NCBI GenBank assembly: GCA_016716475.1
Contig: JADJWG010000001.1
Location: 1,178,001 to 1,242,000 of the forward strand
Reading direction: 5' to 3'
Length of the DNA: 64,000 bases
Source: Phycisphaerales bacterium
GTDB taxonomy: Bacteria > Planctomycetota > Phycisphaerae > UBA1845 > Fen-1342
The translations under genes and the position numbers were made by a program. Of the stretch, positions 1 through 8,879 are shown one piece after another. Below the pieces are notes generated by a model. The model was not told the origin of the DNA, did not search any database, and was given only the letters and a program-made list of their open reading frames with translations. Position 1 is the first letter of the stretch; each line of letters begins with the position of its first letter.

Positions 1-872
1 ATCACCTGGTAGACGGTGCCTCGAATCATCAGGGCAATGCTGAAGTACCCCAGAAAGGCGACGTCAAGTAATTTACCGAGGAGGAGGCGGTCACCCTGCG
101 ATCCCAGGAATGTCAGGATCGTCGTGACGAAGATCCATCGCCCGAACGTAATCAGCGAATGAAACGCCTCCTTGTCCCACTCCAGCCGGCAGCGCACGCC
201 GCCCAGCCACACGTGCGTCCCCGCCATCTTCAGCACGCTGCCCAGGAGCGTCCCCGCCAGCAGCGCCCAGACGGTCGGCCAGACCCAGGCCCACGCCACC
301 ATCACCACCAGCGTGATGATCTGCGTCCCCAACTCCAGCAGCGTCAGCCGGCCCAGGGCCAGCTTGCGGTTGGCCAGCGCCAGCGCCGGCGAGTTGAAAC
401 CCGCGATCACCGCCGTCAGGCCCGCCACCGGCAACAGATCCAGAAGCTGCGGCTCGGCATAGAACAGCGCCACCGGCCACGCCAGGATGCTGCACGCGAT
501 CCACAGGGCGAACCCGCGGAACACCTGGATCGTCCAGGCCGTGTTCAGGAAGCGGGGATCCTCGCCGCGCTTGTTCTGGATGATGCTCGGGCCGATGCCG
601 ACGTCGGAGAACATCTGCAGGCCCGTAAGCACCACGCTCACCAGGGCCATCAGCCCAAAGGCCTCGGGAAAGAGCAGCCGCGTCAGGATCAGGTTGCTGC
701 CCAGCCGCAGCACCTGGCTGGCGCCGTAGCCCACGACGGTCCACGCCGCCCCGCGGATCGCCAGCGACCTGAGCGAACGCGGCGCAGTCGGCTGCACGGG
801 GGGCGCCACGCCCGTGACCGGTGGTGTCACCGGCCCACTGCCCGGCTGCGCCGGCACGACCTGCGACGACAT
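1..872 (-). CDS. Wzx-type polysaccharide flippase (partial, C-terminus outside window)
   Basis: The reading frame starts with an ATG at 872 (MSSQVVPAQPG) and runs off the left edge after about 290 residues. After a Pro-rich N-terminus come hydrophobic helices and motifs seen in the oligosaccharide flippase/MATE-like family, such as GAAWTVVGYGASQVLRLGSN, LTRLLFPEAFGLMALV and DVGIGPSIIQ. Proteins of this family move undecaprenyl-linked repeat units across the inner membrane. The start overlaps the stop of the upstream glycosyltransferase gene by one base (TGATG), which suggests translational coupling. It is the last visible gene of the exopolysaccharide operon. The family is clear; the substrate is unknown. 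Confidence 0.85.
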   Translation of the reverse strand, partial: MSSQVVPAQPGSGPVTPPVTGVAPPVQPTAPRSLRSLAIRGAAWTVVGYGASQVLRLGSNLILTRLLFPEAFGLMALVSVVLTGLQMFSDVGIGPSIIQNKRGEDPRFLNTAWTIQVFRGFALWIACSILAWPVALFYAEPQLLDLLPVAGLTAVIAGFNSPALALANRKLALGRLTLLELGTQIITLVVMVAWAWVWPTVWALLAGTLLGSVLKMAGTHVWLGGVRCRLEWDKEAFHSLITFGRWIFVTTILTFLGSQGDRLLLGKLLDVAFLGYFSIALMIRGTVYQV

Positions 873-1765
873 CACGAAGCACTCCCCGGCACACGGTGGC
901 ACCGCTCACGGCCGACGCGCCCGCGCCAGATTTCGCCCACCACCACCGGCAGAAAGCCCCACCCGTTCACCAGGTACCGCCGCCACAGCCGTCGCGGCTC
1001 CATCGCCAGCCGGTGCAGCCACTCCAGCCCGGCGCGGCGCATCCAGACCGGGGCCCGGCGTACGTGGCCGGTCACGAAGCTGAAGCTGATCCCCACGCCG
1101 AGACTCACCGCCGGGCCGTACTGCCCCTGGTGCGCCGCGATCCAGCGCTCCTGCTTGGGCGAACCCAGCCCGACGAAGACGAGCTCTGCGCCCGCCGCCC
1201 GCACGGCCGCCAGCGCCGCCGCCACCGCCGCGGGGTCGCGCTCGAAACCCAGCGGCGGGCAGTGCGTGCCGGCCACGACCAGCCCCGGGTAGCGCTCCGT
1301 CAGCACACGGGCCGCTTCGTCCGCGACACCCGGCTCCCCGCCGAGGAAGAAGACCCGGAACCCGGCCACGGCGGCATGGGCACACAGCCGCGGGAACAGG
1401 TCCGACCCGGCGACGCGCTCGCCCAGCGGTCGGCCTGCCAGCCGCGCCAGCCACACCAGCGGCTGGCCGTCGGCGAGGACCAGGTCGGCGGAGCGGACGA
1501 GGTCAGCGTAGGCGGCATCCCGTCGGGCCCGAACGACATGGTCGACGTTGGGCGTGACCACGCACGCCGGCCGGCGCGCCCGCACGAGGGCGTCGATCCG
1601 GGCGATGGCCTCCGCCATGGTCACGTTGTCGAAGGGCAGCCCGCCCAGCACCACGCGCGATCGGGCCGCCGCATCCGCAGCGGCTCGGACGGTGGCCGGG
1701 CCGACTTCGGCGGCGCGGGTAGACGAATCCTTCGGCAAGGTTTCGGATGAAGAGGTCGTGGTCAT
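872..1765 (-). CDS. WecG/TagA/CpsF family glycosyltransferase
   Basis: 297 residues. The family hallmarks are all present: LPFDNVTMAEAI near residue 40, TPNVDHVVRARRD, LADGQPLVW, RVAGSDLF, FFLGGEPGVADEA and LVFVGLGSPKQERW, followed by GVGISFSFVTGHVRRAP. Family members transfer an N-acetylmannosamine-type sugar (ManNAcA in WecG, ManNAc in TagA) onto a lipid-linked acceptor at the cytoplasmic face of the membrane. The gene lies between epsI and the flippase gene, so it probably adds a sugar to the exopolysaccharide repeat unit. Exact donor and acceptor cannot be read from the sequence. Confidence 0.93.
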   Translation of the reverse strand: MTTTSSSETLPKDSSTRAAEVGPATVRAAADAAARSRVVLGGLPFDNVTMAEAIARIDALVRARRPACVVTPNVDHVVRARRDAAYADLVRSADLVLADGQPLVWLARLAGRPLGERVAGSDLFPRLCAHAAVAGFRVFFLGGEPGVADEAARVLTERYPGLVVAGTHCPPLGFERDPAAVAAALAAVRAAGAELVFVGLGSPKQERWIAAHQGQYGPAVSLGVGISFSFVTGHVRRAPVWMRRAGLEWLHRLAMEPRRLWRRYLVNGWGFLPVVVGEIWRGRVGRERCHRVPGSAS

Positions 1766-1786
1766 ATAAGGAGCGGACAGCGCGGG

Positions 1787-2491
1787 TCACTCTTCCCAGT
1801 AGGGCAGCACTGGCTCGAGCGCCGCCACGATGCGCACCACGAGGTCGCGGAGCAGCTCGCGATCACGTTCATGCTCGAGACCCGCGCCGAGCGAGACCTG
1901 GATGCGCGCGATGTAGGGCGGGCGCTCCGAGAAAAGCCGGGAGTTACGTAGATTCACATTGTTGCTGAGCTGACCGTTCACGACGAACGTGGAAAGCACG
2001 AAGATGCGCTGCTCCGGGTCGGTCAGCAGCTCGAACTCGTACAGCACGTAGGGGACAGGGCGCCCCGCGGGCGGAGTAAGTGTGCGGAATTCTTCTCGGG
2101 CCACGCGCCAGCCGGCGCCTGGAAAGCAGATGTCCGGCCGGTGGACGAGCCACTTGAAGCCGCGGCCGATGTAGCCGGCGAAGAGGTTCGCGCTGCGGCC
2201 GGTCTCGGCCTGGATGTACTGGCGACTGATCCAGTCGTCATCGAAGCCGGGCTGCCGGCGGATGCGTTCCTCGATCTCAATCTCGCGCCCCTCCCACGGA
2301 CCGAGCGACAGCGGCACGGTCGCAAAGGGCTGCGCCGGTGGATGGTAGATCGCAGCGGTGGCATCCACCAACGCGGAGAACTGGCGCTGGCCATAGCCGG
2401 CGCCGATCAGGCCGGCCAGCAGCACGGCGGTGACGCTCCAACGTAGCCAGGCGCGCCCGGATGGTTTCGGGGGAGCAGGTGCGGCAGCCAC
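1787..2491 (-). CDS. epsI: EpsI family exosortase-associated protein
   Basis: 234 residues, with one N-terminal membrane helix (about residues 17-36) and an extracytoplasmic domain. Diagnostic segments of the EpsI family are PLSLGPWEGREIEI and HRPDICFPGAGWRV (about residue 117), followed by ELLTDPEQRIFVLSTFVVNGQ and NNVNLRNSRLF. EpsI proteins are almost always encoded beside, or fused to, exosortases in exopolysaccharide loci; their precise activity is not settled. Here the start is four bases from the end of the exosortase gene, so the two are surely cotranscribed. Confidence 0.92.
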   Translation of the reverse strand: MAAAPAPPKPSGRAWLRWSVTAVLLAGLIGAGYGQRQFSALVDATAAIYHPPAQPFATVPLSLGPWEGREIEIEERIRRQPGFDDDWISRQYIQAETGRSANLFAGYIGRGFKWLVHRPDICFPGAGWRVAREEFRTLTPPAGRPVPYVLYEFELLTDPEQRIFVLSTFVVNGQLSNNVNLRNSRLFSERPPYIARIQVSLGAGLEHERDRELLRDLVVRIVAALEPVLPYWEE

Positions 2492-2494
2492 GTT

Positions 2495-3442
2495 TCAACT
2501 CCTCTCGAGGGCGGGCGGCCGGGACGGGGTGAGCTTCCGCGGAGTGACGCCGCGGGTGGCGGCCTCCGCCGGCGGAAGCGTGAGCCGCTGCAGGAGCCAG
2601 AGCTCGCCGAAGACGACGGCGATCGCGAGTGGCATCATCAGGATGCCGGCGAAATCGTGGAAGAACTTCTCGGCGAAGTCGCTGTTGGTCAGGTCGAACA
2701 GGATCACGGTGACGACGAGGCGGATCGTGTTCGTGACCACCGCGATCGGAATACTGGACAGTACGATGAACGCGCGCTGCCAGGCGGGGCGTCCAACCAT
2801 GAAAGCCATCGCGGAGCACACGAAGACGAAGGCCGTGAGCATCCGCAGGCCGTTACAGGCCTCGGCCACGGCGACCTGGGTCGATTCGTTGACCGTGATG
2901 ATGTTGCCGGTGCGTACCACCCAGAAGCCGAGCAGCTCGAGATTGAAGACCGCCGAGCGTGTGGCGATGTCCTGGAGCGGGAGCGAGACGGCATCATGCA
3001 CGCGACCGGGCAACGGCACCATCAGGAACAGGAAGAGTGTGACCCAGACGAGCCGCCGCATGACACGCCAACCGAACACGACCAGGACGATGCCGGCCAG
3101 CGCGAAGATCAGCGAGTAGCGCGTCAGCGAGATGTGGTCGCGATAGACACCGAGGAACCACAGGGCCTGCGAAAACCCAAAGACCAGCAGTCCGGACCAC
3201 GCCACACCCCAGAGGGGCGCGAAGAACTGCTTGCGCTGTGACCAGAGGACGTACGCGGCGACCAGTGGAACGAGCGCGCCCACCGAGTACTCGTCGCTGG
3301 CGCGCCACTCCGCAACCAGCCCGCGGAGTGTGGCCCCATAGCACCAGGTGAACGCCGCCAGGAGGACGATCAGCGGCCCCCAGGGCGCTGCCGTGCCATG
3401 GGTTGTCCGTGCGGGTGGATCCGACTTCGACATCATCCGCAT
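2495..3442 (-). CDS. xrt: Exosortase (PEP-CTERM sorting transpeptidase family)
   Basis: 315 residues with about eight hydrophobic helices. The proposed catalytic triad of exosortases/archaeosortases is intact: Cys196 in AVAEACNGLRML, Arg241 in AVVTNTIRLVV and His262 in KFFHDFAGILMMP. These integral membrane enzymes cleave the C-terminal PEP-CTERM signal of exported proteins. The gene sits in the exopolysaccharide operon directly upstream of epsI, the usual arrangement. A possible substrate with a PEP-CTERM tail lies at the right end of the window. Met1, Met3 and Met4 are all possible starts; the first is given. Confidence 0.93.
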   Translation of the reverse strand: MRMMSKSDPPARTTHGTAAPWGPLIVLLAAFTWCYGATLRGLVAEWRASDEYSVGALVPLVAAYVLWSQRKQFFAPLWGVAWSGLLVFGFSQALWFLGVYRDHISLTRYSLIFALAGIVLVVFGWRVMRRLVWVTLFLFLMVPLPGRVHDAVSLPLQDIATRSAVFNLELLGFWVVRTGNIITVNESTQVAVAEACNGLRMLTAFVFVCSAMAFMVGRPAWQRAFIVLSSIPIAVVTNTIRLVVTVILFDLTNSDFAEKFFHDFAGILMMPLAIAVVFGELWLLQRLTLPPAEAATRGVTPRKLTPSRPPALERS

Positions 3443-3473
3443 TCATCTCCCAGCGCAGCAGCGCAAGATATCA

Positions 3474-5321
3474 CTACTCCATCCCGGCCAGAGCGGGTTG
3501 CGTGCCCCGCTCTTCCGCCGGTGGCGGCAACGTACCGCGCGCCGGGGGCACTGCGGCAGCCGCCTGCAGATCCATCGTGAGATTCGTATACCGCTGCAAT
3601 TGCGGCGCAGGAATCATCCAGGTGAGGGGCACGTTCCACCGACCACCCAGAGTGCCGAGCGTGGCCAGCATGATGCGCACATCGAGTGCGAGCGACCAGT
3701 GGCGCACGTACAGCATGTCGAAGTGAATCCACTGGTGGAAGTCGCCGGCCGCCCGCTCGTGCCGGCACACTTGCCACAAGCCCGTGATACCGGGTCGCAC
3801 GGAGAGGCGCGCCTGCCGCCACGGAACGCAGATCTGGTTCTCGCGGAAGGGCGAAGGGCGCGGGCCGATCAGACTCATCTCGCCGCGCACCACGTTCCAG
3901 AGTTGCGGGAGTTCATCAATATTGGTCGTGCGCAGCCAGTGTCCCAGCGGCGTGACACGCGGGTCGTGCGACATCTTGAACTGCGGCCCGTCGACCGCGT
4001 TCTGCTGGTACAAGGCGCGTTGCTGCTGATGGGCCCGTTCCACCATGGTGCGGAACTTCCAGCAGCGGAACACCCGGCCCCCGATACCCTCACGCTCGTG
4101 GCTGAAGAAGATCGGACCGCGCGAGGTCAACTTCACCAAGACCGCCACCACCGCCAGCAACGGCAACAGGAGCACCAACCCGACCAGCGCCGCACAGGTA
4201 TCGAGGACACGCTTCACCAGCGATTCGAACGGTCGGCGGGCCGCCGGTGTGTCGCTCTGCCATGATCCCTGCCGCCCACGTTCGGCCCGCAGCCCGGGCA
4301 GCAGTACCGGTGCCCGAACACCCGCCGCTGCCGCGGCCTGCTCGGCATCGAGTCCGGCGGTTTTGCCACCGGCGCTGACCCGCCCCACCACCGGCTGAGC
4401 TGCGCTTATCCGCACCCCCTGCACCACGAGACCCTGGGCCAGCAGCGCTCCCGGCGTCACTACCGCGTCCGCACCCACCACGGCCGGTCCGATGACGATG
4501 GCGCCGGCTTCGATCCGCGCACCGCGCTGGAGTATCACCGGGCCAAAGACACGGCTTTCTGGATGCACCTCGGCCCCGGCGCTGCCCCACACGTCGGGGG
4601 CCAGCAGCCGCAGCCCCAACTCCGCACCGGCGGCCACATCATCATGCAGACAGCGCTCGTGCAAAGTAAGGAGATCGTGCTCCTCCGCGAGGTCCAATAC
4701 CTCGGTCGGCGCGGTGATGTCACGACTGGGCGTGCTACCGGCCGCCAGCCGCGCCCGCAGCGTCGCGAGGCACAGCGGTGAAAGTGTATCGAGGTGCCGG
4801 GCGGCGGCGGCCGAAAGGACGCTGCTACTGACACCGCGTAAATCGAACTGTGTCACACCGTCGTAGAGCCGGCGAATGGCGCGAATACGGTGCTCCGCGT
4901 CGCAGACGACGCGCTCCTGTGTTCCGTCCGGACTGCGTTGCAGCGCGACGAGGTGCTTGACCAGGCGACAACGTGAAACGTCCGCAAGGAACCCTGCCAG
5001 GTCATAGCCGGAGACCGGCACAAAGCGGCTGTCCAGCAGGAGCAGCAGGTCGGCGGGTTCAGCCGCATCCACCATCTCGTCGAGGGCGGCAGCCGACGCA
5101 ATGCGGGCCTCCGGCGCCCGGCGAGCAATCTGGGCGGCATATTCCGCGTCGCTCGGGAAATCCGGCACGATGGTCAGCGTATGAACATCGACCCGGCGCA
5201 GGTGGGCACCCAATCGCTCCAGCAGTGTCCGGGCGCCCAGGGGCAGCAGCAACAATGAAGCCGCGGCATGCGCCTGCAGATAGGCCGGACGACGGTCAAT
5301 GATGATCGCCTCGAGCGACAT
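3474..5321 (-). CDS. Polyprenyl-phosphate sugar phosphotransferase with N-terminal nucleotidyltransferase/beta-helix-like region
   Basis: 615 residues. The C-terminal part from about residue 367 is a bacterial sugar transferase (WcaJ/WbaP class): one membrane helix (KRVLDTCAALVGLVLLLPLL), then GPIFFSHEREGIGG, FRCWKFRTMV, NIDELPQLWNVVRGEMSLIG and RPGITGLWQV. Such enzymes start repeat-unit synthesis by moving a sugar-1-phosphate onto undecaprenyl phosphate. The first 330 residues resemble a nucleotidyltransferase-like fold followed by hexapeptide-type repeats (FGPVILQRGARIEAGAIVIG). That region parallels the separate protein at 7863-8879 but lacks a recognisable GxGTRL/PK active site. The N-terminal assignment is inference. 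Confidence 0.9.
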   Translation of the reverse strand: MSLEAIIIDRRPAYLQAHAAASLLLLPLGARTLLERLGAHLRRVDVHTLTIVPDFPSDAEYAAQIARRAPEARIASAAALDEMVDAAEPADLLLLLDSRFVPVSGYDLAGFLADVSRCRLVKHLVALQRSPDGTQERVVCDAEHRIRAIRRLYDGVTQFDLRGVSSSVLSAAAARHLDTLSPLCLATLRARLAAGSTPSRDITAPTEVLDLAEEHDLLTLHERCLHDDVAAGAELGLRLLAPDVWGSAGAEVHPESRVFGPVILQRGARIEAGAIVIGPAVVGADAVVTPGALLAQGLVVQGVRISAAQPVVGRVSAGGKTAGLDAEQAAAAAGVRAPVLLPGLRAERGRQGSWQSDTPAARRPFESLVKRVLDTCAALVGLVLLLPLLAVVAVLVKLTSRGPIFFSHEREGIGGRVFRCWKFRTMVERAHQQQRALYQQNAVDGPQFKMSHDPRVTPLGHWLRTTNIDELPQLWNVVRGEMSLIGPRPSPFRENQICVPWRQARLSVRPGITGLWQVCRHERAAGDFHQWIHFDMLYVRHWSLALDVRIMLATLGTLGGRWNVPLTWMIPAPQLQRYTNLTMDLQAAAAVPPARGTLPPPAEERGTQPALAGME

Positions 5322-5457
5322 GCTCGTTCTGCGACTCCCAGGCGCTTGCGTTGACGGAACCCCCCTCCCTGCCAGGGAGGGGAAGGTCGAATCTCCTGCC
5401 GTTCAGCCCCTCCCTCCGACTTCTCCCCCATGGGGAGAGCGGTAGTTAAAGGGGCAA
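5322..5457. repeat. Intergenic G/C palindromes, one shared with another site
   Basis: This 136-bp gap inside the operon holds two hairpins. CCCCTCCCT (5362-5370) and AGGGAGGGG (5374-5382) form a 9-bp palindrome with a 3-nt loop. A second one, TCTCCCC/GGGGAGA, lies near 5422-5440. The 9-bp palindrome is repeated base for base at 33636-33656, apart from the loop. It behaves like a small interspersed repeat and may attenuate transcription between the kinase and sugar transferase genes. No T-tract follows. Confidence 0.55.
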
Positions 5458-7752
5458 TTAGCGCTCGGCCGCGTGAGACGACACCATGTCCCGCACGTCG
5501 AGGGCCTTTACCGTCTTGCGCGGACCGGCATAGCCGTAGCCATAGCCGTAGCCGTACCGCGTCTCGGCCCCACCACCAACAAACACGGTGCCCAGCAGGC
5601 GCCCGCCGGCCGCGCCCAGTGAAGCCAACGCATCGACCAACGCCGTACGCTTGCAATGTTGCTCACGCACTACGAGCACCGAGCCGTCCGCGTGTCGCGA
5701 CAGGATCGCGCCGTCGGCCGTACCCAACAGCGGGGCACCATCCAACAGGATGACGTCGTACGAGGTACGCCAGCGATCGAGCGCCTTCGAAAAGACGCCG
5801 TTCGCCAGCAGCTCCACGTCCTCAATGTGCTCTGAATGTCCAGCCGGCAGCAGTGAGAGGTTCGGCACGCTGGTTTGGAAGATCTTGGTCGGGCAGGCGT
5901 CGCCCTCCTGGAGCAGGTTCACCAGGCCGCGGGCGTGCTCCACCTGGAAGTGCCGCGAGATCGACGACCGCCGAATGTCCGCGTCAATGAGCAGAACTCG
6001 TTTTCCCATCTGCGCCAGACTCCGCGCCAGCAGACTGGCGAAGGTGGTCTTGCCGGCGCCGACGGAGGCACTGGTCACCTGCACCACCGGGGTGCGGGGA
6101 CCTTGAACCTGATTGAGCAGTGCCGTTCGAATCACACGGATGGCTTCCATCTGGAAGGGGCACTCGGCCAGACCCGGCAACTCGCTGACACGCCGTAACG
6201 GAATGTGGCCAAGGAACGTGCCGTGCGAGGGGCGCACCACTTCGTTCGCCTCGAAAACCTTGCCGGACAGTTTGAGTCGCACGAAGGCGAGCATGATCCC
6301 GGCGGCCAGCCCGCCGAATACCGAGGCCGCCATGAACTTCACACGCTTATCCGCACCGGCGGAAGTGGGTTCGTACGCCGGGAATCCGCGAATACGACCT
6401 TGTACATCCTTGTTCAACTGGATGTGCTCAAGCTCACGCCGCAGCTTGGCGAGAGTCGATTCCGTTTCGGCGATGCGCAGATCCAGACTGCGCTTCTTCT
6501 CGATGTCATCGAACATCGCGTTGTAGCGCGTTTGCTCTTCCTCGACCAGCGTCTTGAGCTGCCGAAACTCCCGCCGCATCGACTCGAGCGCTGTCATGCG
6601 GGGATCCAGCATGGCGAGCGCGGGATCTCCCGAGACGATGCCCGCCAGTTGCTCCTCGTAGCGTGTCAGGCGCTCTTCCGAGAGCTGCACGGCGCGCTGC
6701 AACTCCTGCATGACCGGGTGCAGCTCACCGAACTGCGCAGGCGCACCTTCGAGACGCTTGCGGGCCTGTTCCAGCTCGTCAAAAAGCCGCCGGTACTGCG
6801 TATCGGTGGTTTGCAGATCCGTCGGCGGAGGCGTCGGGCCGGCGGACGGTTCACTGCTCGCCGTGGCCGCAGCAGTGGCCGTCTCCTCCGCCAGCGAGAG
6901 CTGAATTTCAAGCTGCCGTAAGCGAAACGCCATCTCGTCGAGCCGCAGCAGGCGTTGTTGCTGGAGGGGTTCCGGCGCCGCCGTCCCGAGGCGCTTGATC
7001 ACCTGCTCCAGCTCGTAACCCAGTCCATGTACCGCGCTGAGCGACCGCTCGCGCTCTCGAATCTGCGCTTCGAGTTGCCGTTCCCGATCGATCTCGGCAT
7101 CGGCGTCCCGCTTGTTGGCGAAATCAACAAATCTTCGCACGATCGCATCCACAATCCGCTTGGCCTCCCCGGGGGCCGTGGCAGTCATTTCCACGGTAAT
7201 GAGTTGCGCGCCACCCGGGGCCAGCACCTTGAGGTCTCGTACAAGCCGATCGCGCGGCGGGGGTGAGGTGCGAATCTTGAGCCGCTCCTGGAGTTGCTCC
7301 AGCGGCGAGACCGGCTCATCTCGGAACCAGTTCGTTTCGCGGACTTCGGGCCGATCCAGCACGGCATCGAGCACCTCGGGGCCGCGCACGAAGCGCGCCT
7401 GTGTCTGGCGCCAGGTCTCGTACAAATCCACCTGGTCCTTGCCGCCCGTCAGCAGCACGCGCACCGGCGTCACTTCGATATTGGCCGTCGCCGTGTACTC
7501 CGGCTTGAAGGTCGCCCACGACCCCGTGATGCCGATACCGCCGATCACAACCGCTACAGCGATGATGCTCCAGCGGTAGGCCAGCAATTGCCGCGGCGAG
7601 AACTTGCTGCCCTGTGGTGCGCCGCTGCCGTTATTTTCAGTCAGGTCAGGCAACTCCAGTGGATCAGGCGCGCGCAGCGGGGCAGCAGCACGCGCGGACA
7701 CCACGGGTTGTAACGGCTGAGGTGATTTCACATCATCGTTCATGATTCGCAA
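5458..7752 (-). CDS. Polysaccharide co-polymerase/BY-kinase (Wzz domain plus tyrosine autokinase)
   Basis: 764 residues. N-terminal Wzz domain with a membrane helix at about 61-80, a long coiled coil (about 215-450), a second membrane helix near 472-492, then a cytoplasmic P-loop kinase. Walker A is SASVGAGKTT (about 561-570), Walker A' is VLLIDADIRR (about 586-595) and Walker B is VILLDGAPLLG. The tail holds a Tyr cluster, TRYGYGYGYGYAGP, fitting the autophosphorylated tyrosine cluster of Wzc/CapB proteins. The family controls chain length and export of exopolysaccharide at the inner membrane. Domain order is that of proteobacterial Wzc, all in one chain. Met4 is an alternative start. Confidence 0.93.
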   Translation of the reverse strand: MRIMNDDVKSPQPLQPVVSARAAAPLRAPDPLELPDLTENNGSGAPQGSKFSPRQLLAYRWSIIAVAVVIGGIGITGSWATFKPEYTATANIEVTPVRVLLTGGKDQVDLYETWRQTQARFVRGPEVLDAVLDRPEVRETNWFRDEPVSPLEQLQERLKIRTSPPPRDRLVRDLKVLAPGGAQLITVEMTATAPGEAKRIVDAIVRRFVDFANKRDADAEIDRERQLEAQIRERERSLSAVHGLGYELEQVIKRLGTAAPEPLQQQRLLRLDEMAFRLRQLEIQLSLAEETATAAATASSEPSAGPTPPPTDLQTTDTQYRRLFDELEQARKRLEGAPAQFGELHPVMQELQRAVQLSEERLTRYEEQLAGIVSGDPALAMLDPRMTALESMRREFRQLKTLVEEEQTRYNAMFDDIEKKRSLDLRIAETESTLAKLRRELEHIQLNKDVQGRIRGFPAYEPTSAGADKRVKFMAASVFGGLAAGIMLAFVRLKLSGKVFEANEVVRPSHGTFLGHIPLRRVSELPGLAECPFQMEAIRVIRTALLNQVQGPRTPVVQVTSASVGAGKTTFASLLARSLAQMGKRVLLIDADIRRSSISRHFQVEHARGLVNLLQEGDACPTKIFQTSVPNLSLLPAGHSEHIEDVELLANGVFSKALDRWRTSYDVILLDGAPLLGTADGAILSRHADGSVLVVREQHCKRTALVDALASLGAAGGRLLGTVFVGGGAETRYGYGYGYGYAGPRKTVKALDVRDMVSSHAAER

Positions 7753-7862
7753 ATCCCGCGCGGGGCGTAACCTGGCGACGGCCGCCCGGCCTCACTTCTT
7801 CCCACTCCAATCAGGACCGCCGGGGTCAACGGCAGTCCATTTCTTTCACACGTAAACCACGG

Positions 7863-8879
7863 TCAGGCGTTCGCCCAGTGCGCAGTTTCAGTCGCACTGC
7901 GCGTACAAATCGCACAGCGAATTTCTTCTCCCACCTCCACGGTTGCATGGGTCGCCACCAGGGATTGATCAATTCTAGCGCCTGGTGACACCACCGCACC
8001 ATTCCACAAGATCGAGCGGGCCAGCAACGCTCGCCGCCCGACGACACAGCCCGCACCCAGCACCGAAGGGCCAACCAGTAACGCCTCTTCTTCAATCCGG
8101 GTGCGCGGCCCCACCATGACCGGGCCAATCAGCCGTGACGACTTCGCAATTTGACAGGAGTGATGCACAAATGCATCATCGCGAACCTCGTAACCCCTTG
8201 GCACAATCTCGTCCAGCCGCATCCGATCCAGCATCCATCCTTGCACCGCGAAGTACGCTTCCAGACCGCTGATGGCCGGTGAGACGAGTTCCGCCACATG
8301 CACGCGCAGATCTTCACCCCGGCTACGCAATTGCGGGACGAGCCATTCCTTGATGTCGTGGAATCCGCTCGGCGGTACGACAGCAAGCGCCTGCCGCGTG
8401 AACACACGCACCCCGGTAGGTACGTAGGTGGCATGCCGCCGCTCACCGTCGTTCAGCAACGGTTGCGCTGCGAGCCGATGCACAACCTTAGTGAACGCCG
8501 CCCCGGAAGCCACATGCTCGGCCAGCAGCCCTTGCAGATCCATCCTCGGTATCAGAGCCGCATCGACCAGGACCAGGTGGTCGGCACCGCTCGCAAGACT
8601 TGCGTCCCGAGCACACCCAGCCGGACCGCGTGGTACCCGATCGTGGTAGTAGTAGAGACTCAGGTCTGCGGCGGCCCCATCACCGAGATAGGCCTGCAGG
8701 GCAGCAGCACCATCGTTCGCACAGATCGTCACGGTTGTCACCCCCCCCTGCCGCAGCCACTCGAGCACGTAATCAATCAAGGGTTTAGTCGCGACCGGCA
8801 GTAATGCCCGTGGACACAATGCTTCGAGCGAACCTGCCCGCCAGACGTGCGATCCTGCCAGGACGACACCTGCAATCAT
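7863..8879 (-). CDS. Sugar-phosphate nucleotidyltransferase-like protein with left-handed beta-helix
   Basis: 338 residues. The N-terminus (MIAGVVLAGS...PRALLPVATKPLIDYVLEWL) matches the start of NDP-sugar pyrophosphorylases. The glycine-rich GxGTRL loop is replaced by SHVWRAGSL, and the conserved Pro-Lys is Pro-Arg, so catalysis is doubtful. Residues about 245-320 are hexapeptide repeats (IGPVMVGPRTRIEEEALLVG and following), as in GlmU- and ManC-like proteins. The stop overlaps the upstream gene by four bases (ATGA). The role is probably activated-sugar supply or a regulatory subunit for the exopolysaccharide; this is inference. Confidence 0.75.
   Translation of the reverse strand: MIAGVVLAGSHVWRAGSLEALCPRALLPVATKPLIDYVLEWLRQGGVTTVTICANDGAAALQAYLGDGAAADLSLYYYHDRVPRGPAGCARDASLASGADHLVLVDAALIPRMDLQGLLAEHVASGAAFTKVVHRLAAQPLLNDGERRHATYVPTGVRVFTRQALAVVPPSGFHDIKEWLVPQLRSRGEDLRVHVAELVSPAISGLEAYFAVQGWMLDRMRLDEIVPRGYEVRDDAFVHHSCQIAKSSRLIGPVMVGPRTRIEEEALLVGPSVLGAGCVVGRRALLARSILWNGAVVSPGARIDQSLVATHATVEVGEEIRCAICTRSATETAHWANA

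Noticed and set aside
5515..5562. Microsatellite in the BY-kinase gene end
   Set aside because: The repeated GTAGCC/CATAGCC units simply encode the Gly-Tyr tail; codons vary, so it is a protein-level repeat.
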